In this document: positions 10,109 through 19,200 of the stretch, one piece after another
Numbering within the stretch: position 1 is the stretch's first letter
How the letters are laid out: every line of letters begins with the position of its first letter
Source: Dyadobacter bucti
GTDB taxonomy: Bacteria; Bacteroidota; Bacteroidia; Cytophagales; Spirosomataceae
Length of the DNA: 64,000 bases
Direction: 5' to 3'
Assembly (NCBI RefSeq): GCF_005869225.1
Contig: NZ_SWFP01000001.1
Span: forward strand, 1,116,001 to 1,180,000
The notes under the pieces: model-generated
Told to the model about the DNA's origin: nothing
What the model saw: only the letters and a program-made list of their open reading frames with translations
Database searches by the model: none
Translations under genes and position numbers: made by a program

Positions 10109-10336
10109 ATGGAACAGGCGACAAAATTAAATTCAATGCAGCTGTTTATGGTCAAAATCTTTGATAAACAGCTTATTAGCACGCAGGAGACGGAAATCAA
10201 GCAACTTCTATCAGATTATTTTGCCAAACAGATTGACACCGAAATGGATGAAATCTGGTCTGAAAAAGGCTTGTTACAAAAAGATCTGGACGATGCGCTG
10301 CTATCGCACAGACGAACCGAATACAGAGATCAGTAA
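10109..10336 (+). CDS. Small acidic protein upstream of a PIN toxin remnant (putative antitoxin)
   Basis: A 75-residue helical, acidic protein starting MEQATKLNSMQLFM. It ends two bases before the start of the PIN-domain reading frame, the tight spacing typical of toxin-antitoxin pairs. It has no recognisable DNA-binding motif. Short proteins with the ending LLQKDLDDALLSHRRTEYR are seen before PIN genes in Bacteroidota, by my recollection of the family. A longer frame exists with a TTG start at 10055, but the ATG at 10109 is preferred. Role as antitoxin is inferred from position. Confidence 0.6.
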   Translation: MEQATKLNSMQLFMVKIFDKQLISTQETEIKQLLSDYFAKQIDTEMDEIWSEKGLLQKDLDDALLSHRRTEYRDQ

Positions 10337-10338
10337 TA

Positions 10339-10724
10339 ATGATCCTGGTTATTGACACCAATTGCCTGATGATAAGTATACCCCGGCTTTCCGCCACGAG
10401 TGGCTATTTGATGCCTTGAAATCAGGTTCATTCGACTCCGGGATTTCTACCGAAATGATCGGTGATTTTTATTCTGCAAATCTAGCTGCAAATGTTGTAG
10501 AGTTGCTTCCTAACCTCACCAATTCCGTTTGGGTGACGCCATTTTATAAATGGAATTTAATTCATGAAGACCCGCACGATAATAAATATGTGGATGGTGC
10601 GATAGCATGTCAGGCTGACCATATCATTTCGCATGACAAACACTTCAATGTCCTCAGCAAAATCCCTTTTCCAAGGATGCCTGCTCTGAATATGAATGAA
10701 TTAAAAGCAATTTTGCTTGCTTAA
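10339..10724 (+). pseudogene. PIN-domain toxin gene, frameshifted and internally shortened
   Basis: The ATG at 10339 opens a typical PIN start, MILVIDTNCLMISIPRLS, with the first catalytic Asp, but this frame stops at about 10417-10419. The rest of the domain continues in another frame from about 10390 as RHEWLFDALKSGSFDSGISTE, then DPHDNKYVDGAIACQADHI and SHDKHFNVL, through the stop at 10722-10724. One missing base near 10397-10402 (TTTCCGCC) would restore a single frame. The conserved EYEE helix after STEMI also seems to be missing (STEMIGDFYSANLA), an apparent in-frame loss of about eight residues. Two separate lesions suggest true decay more than a read error. Confidence 0.72.
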
Positions 10725-10771
10725 TCGCTAAGTGATTTATTCTCTCATCCGTGACTTCTTGTTTTTAAAAT

Positions 10772-11194
10772 AAGCCCTCCAAAAAGCCCGGAGGGCTGAC
10801 ATTCTTATAGCAAAAACGAATATCCAGCATAATTTGAACCCCGTCAGGGGTGACATTATTTCGATTTAAAGCGCTCACAGAGAAGCCCTCCAAAAAAGCC
10901 CGGAGGGCTGAAATGATTATAACGAGATAAATATTCCGAGCGAGTTGTTTGAATTTCCCTAGCCTTGAGTTATTTATCCACTTTCCAAGACTTCTTTTAT
11001 GAGAAGCCCTTCAAAAAGCCCGGAGGGCTGACATTCTTGTAGCAAAACGAATATCCAGCATAATTTGAACCCCGTCAGGGGTGACATTGTTTCAATTTAA
11101 AGCGCTCAAAGAGAAGCCCTCCAAAAAAGCCCGGAGGGCTGAAATTCTTGTAGCAAAAACGAATATCCAGCGTAATTTGAACCCCGTCAGGGGT
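10772..11194. repeat. Tandem array of two alternating palindromic repeats
   Basis: Fills most of a 543-base gap without genes. Element A is AGCCCTCC, a 9-10 base A-rich loop and GGAGGGCT, at 10773-10797, 10884-10909, 11005-11029 (one C-to-T change) and 11115-11140. Element B is ACCCCGTCAGGGGT at 10838-10851, 11069-11082 and 11181-11194. Sequences between A and B are also repeated (GAATATCCAGC, AATTTAAAGCGCTC), giving a composite unit of about 110 bases. The second unit has lost B and diverged. The pattern resembles REP-type arrays; no transposase gene is nearby. Confidence 0.85.
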
Positions 11195-11210
11195 GGCATA
11201 GTGCAACAAA

Positions 11211-11240
11211 AGAAGCTTCCCCACTAGCGGAAAGCTTCTT
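11211..11240 (-). terminator. Rho-independent terminator of the efflux operon
   Basis: GAAGCTTCC and its complement enclose a short loop and are followed on the reverse strand by TTTTGTTG. It begins 28 bases after the emrB stop codon. Confidence 0.75.
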
Positions 11241-11267
11241 CAATATTACCTACACTTAACTTAACAA

Positions 11268-12842
11268 TTAATGCATTGCAGAGGCGTCAATTTTGGCTTT
11301 TCCGCTGCGGGTCCATAATACGAACGGCACGCATATCAGAAACAATACACCCAGATAAAGGAACACATCCATATACGACATGACCAAAGCCTGCTTGGAA
11401 ACGGTAAAATCGAGGATCTTGTAACCGCTTTGCAATGCAATATCCGAGCTCATCCCTTTTGCCATAAACGAATGCTGCAAACCCTCAACCCGCTGCTGAA
11501 CCGCAGGGTTATTGATATCCAGCTTGCTTACCAGGTCGTTCCGGTGGACCATGTTCTGGCGGGCAATATAAGTTGTGATCACCGCCACCCCGAATGAACC
11601 ACCCAGCTGACGCATCATACCCGTAAAAGCAGCGCCCTCTCCTATTTCCCGTCCTTTCAGCGTTGACAATGCGAGGGTTGTAATGGGTACAAAAAGCAAT
11701 CCTAACCCAATCCCTCTGACAATAAGCATATTAAAAAATGCGTCCTTGCCGGTATCCGGTGTCAGGATCAGATATCCCCAATAGCTGTAAATAAAGAAGA
11801 ATATCATGCCGATAGCCACCAGGTATTGTTGTTTCACGCCGCGCTGTAAGAGCTGCCCTACGACAGGCATCATCATGGCAGTCACGATTGCCGCGGGCAC
11901 CATAAGCATACCCGACTGGGTAGCTGTCCAACCGAGCGTGGCCTGCGTATAAAGCGGGATAATGAAAGTCGACCCATACAAACCAAAGCCGAGGATGAAC
12001 GAAAGAACTGTCCCTACCCTGAGATTTCCATTTGACAAAACCCTCAGGTTAACGATCGGATTTTTATAAGTCCATTCACGCCAGATGAAAAAGAAGAAAC
12101 CAAAAACAGCCGTAATCGTCAAAAGCACAATGATTTCGTCATTGAACCAATCCTCTTCCTGTCCTTTTTCCAGGACATATTGCAGAGAGCCTACCGAAAT
12201 AGCCAGCAACCCGATTCCCAACCAGTCAATTTCACTGCCCGATTTCTTTTCAGAGTATTTCGGGCTCTTTACAAATTCAATGGTAAGCAGCGCTGCAATG
12301 ATACCCAGCGGAATATTGATATAAAAAATATAGGGCCAGCTGTAATTGTCTACAATGTAACCTCCCAGCGGCGGTCCCAATGTTGGGCCTACAATCACAC
12401 CCAATCCATAAATGGCTTGCGCGATCCCGCGTTTTTCGGGCGGATAACTTTCTGTGATCAGCGTTTGCGCGGTTACCAGCAAGGCACCTCCGCCAAGACC
12501 CTGTATCAGACGAAAAAATACCAGCTCCCAGATATTATCAGCGTTCCCGCACAGAAATGAGGCAACGGTGAATATCATAATGGACGCGGCAAAATAGTTG
12601 CGCCGGCCAAACTGCTGCGAAAGCCAGCTGGTCATCGGCACAATGATCACGTTTCCAATGGCATAGGCCGTAATCACCCAGCTCACTTCGGACAATGTGC
12701 CGCCCAGATTTCCCCGCATGTCGTTCAGCGCCACGTTTACAATCGTGGTATCCACGATTTCCAGCAAAGCACACAACACTGCGGTGACTGTGATGATGAC
12801 CCTTCGAAAGCCATATTCAACGAGTGATTCCTGTAATTCCAT
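11268..12842 (-). CDS. emrB: DHA2 family multidrug efflux MFS transporter (EmrB-like)
   Basis: Inner-membrane proton-driven pump of the 14-helix DHA2 type. The 524-residue protein has the family motifs ALLEIVDTTIVNVAL (helix 1), SWVITAYAIGNVIIVP, RLIQGLGGGALLVTAQ and GPTLGPPLGGYIVDNYSWPY (about 154-173, motif C). It follows emrA by 7 bases in the order tetR-tolC-emrA-emrB, which supplies all three parts of a tripartite pump. Substrates cannot be told from sequence. A terminator follows. Confidence 0.94.
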   Translation of the reverse strand: MELQESLVEYGFRRVIITVTAVLCALLEIVDTTIVNVALNDMRGNLGGTLSEVSWVITAYAIGNVIIVPMTSWLSQQFGRRNYFAASIMIFTVASFLCGNADNIWELVFFRLIQGLGGGALLVTAQTLITESYPPEKRGIAQAIYGLGVIVGPTLGPPLGGYIVDNYSWPYIFYINIPLGIIAALLTIEFVKSPKYSEKKSGSEIDWLGIGLLAISVGSLQYVLEKGQEEDWFNDEIIVLLTITAVFGFFFFIWREWTYKNPIVNLRVLSNGNLRVGTVLSFILGFGLYGSTFIIPLYTQATLGWTATQSGMLMVPAAIVTAMMMPVVGQLLQRGVKQQYLVAIGMIFFFIYSYWGYLILTPDTGKDAFFNMLIVRGIGLGLLFVPITTLALSTLKGREIGEGAAFTGMMRQLGGSFGVAVITTYIARQNMVHRNDLVSKLDINNPAVQQRVEGLQHSFMAKGMSSDIALQSGYKILDFTVSKQALVMSYMDVFLYLGVLFLICVPFVLWTRSGKAKIDASAMH

Positions 12843-12849
12843 TGTACTG

Positions 12850-13962
12850 TTAATTTAGCTCAACATCCACAAACACATTCATTCCCGGACGCAATTCAGC
12901 AATACGCTGGTCCTGTGCTTGTGTAAATTCGATTCTTACCGGCAGGCGTTGTACCACTTTCACAAAGTTTCCGCTGGCATTATCAGGAGGCAGCAGCGCG
13001 AAACGTGCACCGGTTGCCGGCGAGAAAGATGCTACCGTTGCTTCAAATTCATGATCCGGATATGCATCTACATGTACCTTTACTTTCTGACCCAGTTTCA
13101 TTTTAGTCAGCTGGGTTTCTTTGAAATTCGCTACCACCCAAGGTTCTGACGTGGAAATGATGCTGAAAAGCGACTGTCCGGCCTGAAGATATTGTCCGAG
13201 CTGTGCATTCACTTTAGAAACGCGGCCATCGGCAGGTGCAGTGATCACGGTATAAGACAGGTTCAGTTTCGCATTGTCGATATCCGCCTGACGCGCCTTG
13301 ATATTGGCGTTGGCAACGCTGGTCTGCTCGGAAGTAGCGCGTGTCTGTTTGCCAGCGGCTTTTGCCTGACGTTCTGCTGCATTTTTCTGTGCAACGAGCA
13401 CTGCCAGCTGACGTTCCGCTTTTTGCTTGGTGGCCGAAGCCTGCTCAAATTCCTGCTGCGTAATCGAGTGGTCTTTGATCAGGTTTTCATATCTCGCAAA
13501 ATCCTGGTTCGCTCTCCATACATTCACTTTTGCTTCCTCGATCTGCGCTTCCACGATCGATACATTGGCCTGATACGTAATCCCGCTTGCCTCGGAAGCC
13601 GTGGTAGTTGCATTGGCAAAAGTCAGGTTTCCGCGTGAACCTGCCAGAGCGGCTTCCGCCTGTTCGAGTTTGATCTGCTGATCGCGGTCATCGAGGACGA
13701 TGAGCGTATCTCCTTTTTTTACTGCCTGGTTATCTTTAACCTTGATTTCCGTTACATAACCTGAGATTCTCGGGATTACCGGACTGATGTTGGCGTCGAT
13801 CTGCGCGTCGTCTGTTTCTTCGTGGTGCAGCCCGTGGTTATATTTGGTAAAACCCCATGTTCCGCTCACTGCGATCAGTAACCCGAGAATGATGATGAAG
13901 CGATAGTTTTTCTTTTTGGGTTCGGCTTCGCCTGCAACCGGTGTTTTTTGATTGGTTTCCAT
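12850..13962 (-). CDS. emrA: HlyD/EmrA family membrane fusion protein
   Basis: Periplasmic adaptor linking an MFS pump to an outer-membrane TolC channel. The 370-residue protein has a cytoplasmic tail, one membrane helix (about 21-40), the split biotinyl-lipoyl domain (ISPVIPRISGYVTEIKVKDN and APADGRVSKVNAQLGQYLQAG), a long alpha-helical hairpin rich in Ala, Gln and Lys (about 95-220), and a beta-barrel domain (about 270-370). It starts 46 bases after tolC and ends 7 bases before emrB. Confidence 0.94.
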   Translation of the reverse strand: METNQKTPVAGEAEPKKKNYRFIIILGLLIAVSGTWGFTKYNHGLHHEETDDAQIDANISPVIPRISGYVTEIKVKDNQAVKKGDTLIVLDDRDQQIKLEQAEAALAGSRGNLTFANATTTASEASGITYQANVSIVEAQIEEAKVNVWRANQDFARYENLIKDHSITQQEFEQASATKQKAERQLAVLVAQKNAAERQAKAAGKQTRATSEQTSVANANIKARQADIDNAKLNLSYTVITAPADGRVSKVNAQLGQYLQAGQSLFSIISTSEPWVVANFKETQLTKMKLGQKVKVHVDAYPDHEFEATVASFSPATGARFALLPPDNASGNFVKVVQRLPVRIEFTQAQDQRIAELRPGMNVFVDVELN

Positions 13963-14008
13963 ATAAAATCTAATGATTGAATTTTGAATGATCGGGTAAC
14001 GACATGCC

Positions 14009-15349
14009 TTAATTAATGACGCCGGCTGTCTGTTCCAGTTTTTTGTATGCTACGATCGCATCTGCCTTTGCTGATTCATAATTGATACGCGACTGCACCT
14101 GGGCGACATCTGCATCCAGCAACTCAGTGGTGGTTACCAGGCTGTTATCGTATTTGTTTTTAGTAATCCTGTAATTTTCGTCTGCCTGCTCCACAGCTTT
14201 TGCATACACATCTATTTTTCTTTTGCTCAATACATAATTGTAGTAGGCCGTATTGACTTCCAGATGAATCTTGTCTGCCAGGATCTGCTCATTGGTTTTC
14301 AGCTGGTAAACATGCGTCTTGGCCTGGGCAATTTTCGCACCCGATTTCCATAGCGACCCGATGTCATATTTCAGTCCGATACCGGCGTTCATCGCATTGG
14401 GTATCACTGCGACACCCGGAATATTGAGGGCAACGTAACCGGCCGTCAGCGCGACACTTGGGTAAAAATCAGCTTTCGCTACGCGGATATCCGAGTCGGC
14501 AGCTTTCTGACGGATGCCGTTGGCGGCAAAATCTTTTCTGTGTGTGAGCGCAGTTTGTTCCCATTCTGTGGCAACACCTTCGTCTTTGAGATTGATAAAA
14601 CTCGCCGAATCCGCTGCAAGTGAAGTATTTTCGGGCAGCCCCAGCATCAGGTCCATATTGATCGTCGTGATTTTCAGGTCATTTTCAGCGTCGAGCAAGG
14701 CCAGCTCCACATTGGATTCCTGTAATTTGGCTTTCATCAGGTCGTTCCGGGCAAGCATACCATTTTTTTCACGGTTGGTAAATTCAGCCACCCGCTCGCG
14801 CTCGCGTCTCAGGTTTTCAGCGACGAGATCTACCGATTTTTTGGCCTTGTATAAATTGCTGTAAGCTGAAACAGCATTTTGGATGATCGCATCCCGGTCG
14901 CTCTCGGCGTCCAGCTTTGCAGCCTGTTCGAGGTAATGCGCCGACTCCAGTCCGTACTTGAACCTGAACCCCGAAAAAATCGGGAGAGAGGCGCTTGCCA
15001 TTCCGTACATCGCCTGATTTACTTTGGGAGTACTGTTTTCAGAACCTCCCGTACTGTCGCTGCTCTGACCGATCTTAAGATTAAGATTCGGGGTGTTCAA
15101 ACGCAGATAGGAACCCGAAACACTCAGACTCGGCAACTGGTTTTCCTTGATCTGGCGGATGTTCAGTGCCGCGATATCTACGTTTGTCTGGCTCAATTTA
15201 AGTTGTTTGCTATTCTGTAAACTCATTGAAATGGCTTCTTCCAGCGTAAGTGTGCGCGGGGTTTGGGCATATGAATGAGAGGCTGTGACGATCAGAACTA
15301 TTCCGGTAGCCACATAAACCATTCTTTTAATCCTGGCTGAGGTGTTCAT
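14009..15349 (-). CDS. TolC family outer-membrane efflux protein
   Basis: Outer-membrane channel of the efflux system. The 446-residue protein has a signal peptide (about 1-28, ending SHSYAQ) and the duplicated OEP domain structure: LTLEEAISMSLQNSKQLKLSQ begins the first repeat and the C-terminal half repeats the pattern around VNTAYYNYVLSKRKIDVY and DNSLVTTTELLDADVA. Its first 23 bases overlap the 3' end of the tetR gene, so the two are translationally linked. Confidence 0.93.
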   Translation of the reverse strand: MNTSARIKRMVYVATGIVLIVTASHSYAQTPRTLTLEEAISMSLQNSKQLKLSQTNVDIAALNIRQIKENQLPSLSVSGSYLRLNTPNLNLKIGQSSDSTGGSENSTPKVNQAMYGMASASLPIFSGFRFKYGLESAHYLEQAAKLDAESDRDAIIQNAVSAYSNLYKAKKSVDLVAENLRRERERVAEFTNREKNGMLARNDLMKAKLQESNVELALLDAENDLKITTINMDLMLGLPENTSLAADSASFINLKDEGVATEWEQTALTHRKDFAANGIRQKAADSDIRVAKADFYPSVALTAGYVALNIPGVAVIPNAMNAGIGLKYDIGSLWKSGAKIAQAKTHVYQLKTNEQILADKIHLEVNTAYYNYVLSKRKIDVYAKAVEQADENYRITKNKYDNSLVTTTELLDADVAQVQSRINYESAKADAIVAYKKLEQTAGVIN

Positions 15350-15971
15350 TGGTAACTGTTGATTTGAATAAATTTTTAAGATGCTGGCTCAGTTTGCGTT
15401 TCAGGTATTTCTGAAATTCCTCTTCACTCATTTTTTCCAGATTATTGATTTTCCTGAAAAACTCCTGGGTAGCAAGTGCCTGGTTGATAGTTCCGTAAAG
15501 CGTGGTCGTCATCAGGCTCATATCGATATTTTTGCGAAAGGCGCCGGTGGCCTGCCCCTCTTCAATCAACTGTTTCATCAACCCTATGTTCTGCATTTTA
15601 AGGTCCATGATCTGATCGGAAATAATGGGCGTACGTTCCGATGAAAGCTGTTCCCGCATCATAATATTGTGGAAGCATTGGTTCCCCATCAGGCGCTCTA
15701 CCGCACTTTCTACCATCACGTATATTTTCTGGATCGGGCTCAGGTCGTCGTTGTGCAGCAGGGTTTCCAAACGGAGGCGGGTTTCTGAAATACGCAGCTG
15801 AAACAAGGCTTCGATCAGCTTTTCCTTTGACCCGAAATAATAGGATATCATGGATACATTTACATCCGCTTCCTGTGCTATATCCCTCACAGACGTTCCT
15901 GCAAAACCTTTCTGGGCAAAAAGCCGCTCGGCTACCTCGATAATCTGCAATTGTTTGACATTGTATTCCAT
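15327..15971 (-). CDS. TetR/AcrR family repressor of the efflux operon
   Basis: A 214-residue regulator with the N-terminal TetR helix-turn-helix: IIEVAERLFAQKGFAGTSVRD and ADVNVSMISYYFGSKEKLIEAL (about 9-52). The C-terminal ligand-binding part is helical and not assignable. It is the first gene of the operon, overlaps tolC by 23 bases, and two palindromic sites lie over its own promoter, so it very likely represses itself and the pump genes until an efflux substrate binds. Confidence 0.93.
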   Translation of the reverse strand: MEYNVKQLQIIEVAERLFAQKGFAGTSVRDIAQEADVNVSMISYYFGSKEKLIEALFQLRISETRLRLETLLHNDDLSPIQKIYVMVESAVERLMGNQCFHNIMMREQLSSERTPIISDQIMDLKMQNIGLMKQLIEEGQATGAFRKNIDMSLMTTTLYGTINQALATQEFFRKINNLEKMSEEEFQKYLKRKLSQHLKNLFKSTVTNEHLSQD

Positions 15972-16022
15972 AGCATTACATCACTAACAGGTTTAATGTG
16001 AATGACTTCGTTAATGACGATG

Positions 16023-16053
16023 CAAAGATAAAAGGGGTAAAAATAAAAATCAA
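16023..16053 (-). promoter_or_regulatory. Promoter of the tetR-tolC-emrAB operon
   Basis: On the reverse strand TTG (16051-16053), 20 bases, then TATCTTTG (16023-16030), an exact TAnnTTTG -7 box. The predicted transcript starts near 16016, about 45 bases before the tetR ATG. The -33 TTG lies inside the first operator palindrome. Confidence 0.6.
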
Positions 16054-16087
16054 ACGACTGTTTGATTTTATCAAACAAACGTTTGAT
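16049..16087. promoter_or_regulatory. Two tandem TetR-type operators
   Basis: Two 18-base palindromes: ATCAAACGACTGTTTGAT at 16049-16066 and ATCAAACAAACGTTTGAT at 16070-16087. Each has the half-site ATCAAAC/GTTTGAT, and their centres are 21 bases apart, two helical turns, so bound dimers would sit on the same face. The first overlaps the -33 box of the efflux promoter. Confidence 0.75.
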
Positions 16088-16280
16088 TAGTCGAAGCATT
16101 TATTGAATTAGTACCATTAAAAATTTTTTAATGTGAATGCTGGTCAGCCAAGCGGCCGATTTACAGCATTTCCAGCAAATTGTAGTAAAACTTTGCAACG
16201 CACACCTATTAATTCTTGTCCTATATTTACAAGGAATAATAACATAGGCCCTGAAATATAAATACGCTTCCTATCAACTT

Positions 16281-19200
16281 ATGAAACCATCTTTTACCTG
16301 GAAAGTCTTCCTGCTGCTCCTTCTTTCAGGCGTGGCAAAACACACCGCCGCCCAACAGGTCCCTTCCTGCGGCACACCGGACTCTGCAGTAGCAGACTAC
16401 CTCGAAAAATATGCGAAAGTGAAGGACCTGACGCGGGCGCGTGCTGCCAGCGAAGACAAACTGGAGTACCGGCTGGCTCTGGACATCAACTACAAAACTT
16501 ACCTTTCATACAATGGAGACAAGTCCCTGATCACCAAAGCGGCACATGAATTTATTGAAAAAGCTTCGGCTGTGTTTGAAAAAGAAGTCAACATAAAACT
16601 TACCATCACAGACATACTGATCTGGGATAAACCTGAACCTTATCCGCTGGAACAGGATATCGATTACTTCAACAATGTACTGATGTACTGGAGTGCAAAC
16701 CGGTTCACCGAGAGAGATGCCGTTGTGAGCCTTTCAAACAGGTATGGCTGGTTTTACGGCGGATACCGCATGGCTTCATCCAATTTCCCCGTACCCCAGG
16801 ATCCGGAAGTGACGGTGGATCTTTTGTGCCATGAACTCGGCCATACCCTCGGTTCCCCGCATACCCACAATTGCTCCTGGCCCGGCGGCCCGATCGATCG
16901 TTGTACGGTACTGGAGGGCGTCAGTAATGAATGCCAGGACGGTTATTCTCAGAACGTGAACGGTTCGATTATGTCCTACTGCCGGTCGGTGCTCAGCTTT
17001 CATCCGCTCTGCCAGAACCTGATGCGGGACTATGCGGAGGGAAAGGTCACAAACGAATTCAAGCTCAATGCGCTGGTCACCAAACCGGCGGTACCGCAGA
17101 GTGTTTCTTTGCACGACGCTTTGTACAGCAGCATTTCCAACACGCCTACCTTTGAATGGAAAGCACCGTTGTATGCAGATAAATACCGTTTTCAAATCGC
17201 CAGGGACGTTTCGTTTTCACAAATTGTCGAAGATACCATCGTCCGGCAATCGCTGTTTCAGTCTGTGGGCCAGAATGCGGGCAGTTATTTTGCAAGATTA
17301 AGTGCCGAAAATATGGCAGGTACGGAAGGCTGGACCTACCCTGTATCTTTCAATATTCCTCCGTTCTCGGAGGCCAGTACCGCACCTTTGCTTCTGAACG
17401 TCAGGCTGGATAACCTCGGTTTGATCACCGGTTATTTTCGCCCATATAGCAATATAGATTCCTACGAAATCGAGGTAATTGACCAATGGAACCCCAGCAC
17501 CAATGCTACCCATCAACTGGCAGCTACCGGCTCTGCCAGACAGGCTTTTCAGGTTCCGCTGAACAAATATCTGGGGGGAAGGTACAGCATCAGACTTCGT
17601 GTCCGCCAAAATAATACATGGAGCCAGTGGTCTTTTCCCAGCTTTTTGTACTACCCGGGCAACAGTACGTTGGCACGTGAAACCAATCTCACCGGCATTT
17701 CCAGTTCGGCTATGCTGGCCACAGATGCCAATTTTTCTTACATGCATTCCGGGATGAAACAAAGCATAGAGATCTCCACGGACGCATCATTCAGCAATAT
17801 CATTTACAAAGATTCAGCAGCATTTAATCAAATGAACGAATGGCGGACAACCCGGAGCATTTTCATGCCCGAGCTTGAAGAAAGTACCTCCTACCATGTC
17901 CGCACCAGGTTAAACTGGCTACAGGGAGTGTACACAAAATGGATGAACTACACATTAAATACAGGATACAATGACCAGCGTTTCAGCTTTGTGACCCAGG
18001 TTTCCCCAATTCTTGGATATATGACGATCAGAAGGGACTGGGCGGTTAAGAACAGGTTTTATACCGCTGGCAACAAGTTATACGTCTATGATGTGTCCAG
18101 CGGATATTTTTCTACCACCGACCTGAAAAACTGGCAGAGTGTAAACGCAGCCACAACAAAAGGGAAAACTCCCAGCAGCATGAATTTCTTCGGGGCGGCA
18201 GCCGGTGGAGAAGAGTACATCATGGATTTCAATAACGTACTTTGGAAAAAGTCTGGTGATACCTTCGAATCGTACCCTATGCCCCAGTACTTCTATAATG
18301 ATGAGCCTGCTGCTATTGTAGCTACCAAAAATGCGGGGTTATTTATCAGAACATACAGCCGGGGAGTAGCGCGGTTTCAAAATGGTTCCTGGCAGTTTTA
18401 CGATCAGGCAAGCCTTAATTCCAACAAGGCAATCTGCGTAGAAATGAATTCCGCAGACCAGGTGTGGGCGATTATGGATAATGGCGGGGTGTGGTCATTG
18501 CAGAATAACCAGTGGATTTCCCAACCCTTTTTCCCAAATACCGAGGGACTAAAAGGGATCGCTTTCGACAATGAACAAACTTGTTACGCTTACGGCGACT
18601 GGGGCGTGGTGCGATTGAACAAAACAAGCCAGCGCTGGGAAAGAATCGAACAATTAACCTATTACCCTGTGCAGAAAATTATTTTTGATAAAAACAACCA
18701 GCTGTGGGCGGCTACCTACAAGTTTGTCGGGCTGGAAGCCCAGGATTATGATGGGTATTCGCTCATCAAAATGAAAGACAACAAGACAAGCGTTTACGGT
18801 GACGGGCTGAATTTCCTGAAAGAACCTTTTGACATTACTTTTTTCCACGATCAGCTGCTCATTCTCACCAGCGGAGGCGAAATTCATACTTTTGATGAAA
18901 ATAAGATCCAGCGGTTTGAACCCAAAGCCAGCTATTGTACGGGGGAAAGCCTGTCTGTGACCGTCACTTCCAATTCTACTTTTGCCAAAGATAACCAGTT
19001 TGGTTTCTCACTGATCAATACCGCAAATGGACACCAGATATCCCTTCCGGTAACCATGCAATCCGGAAACGAGCTCAGTACCATTTTGCCTGATACCATT
19101 AAAAATGGGAGTTACCGGCTTCGCACCCATACAACTAATCCTGAAATCGTCAGCAATGAAAGTGAAGCTTTTCTTGTAGCGCCGCCGGTGCCAGCCGAAG

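Noticed and set aside
10772-11194. Possible CRISPR array
   Set aside because: The repeated units include the linkers as well as the palindromes, there are no unique spacers of constant length, and no cas gene is nearby.
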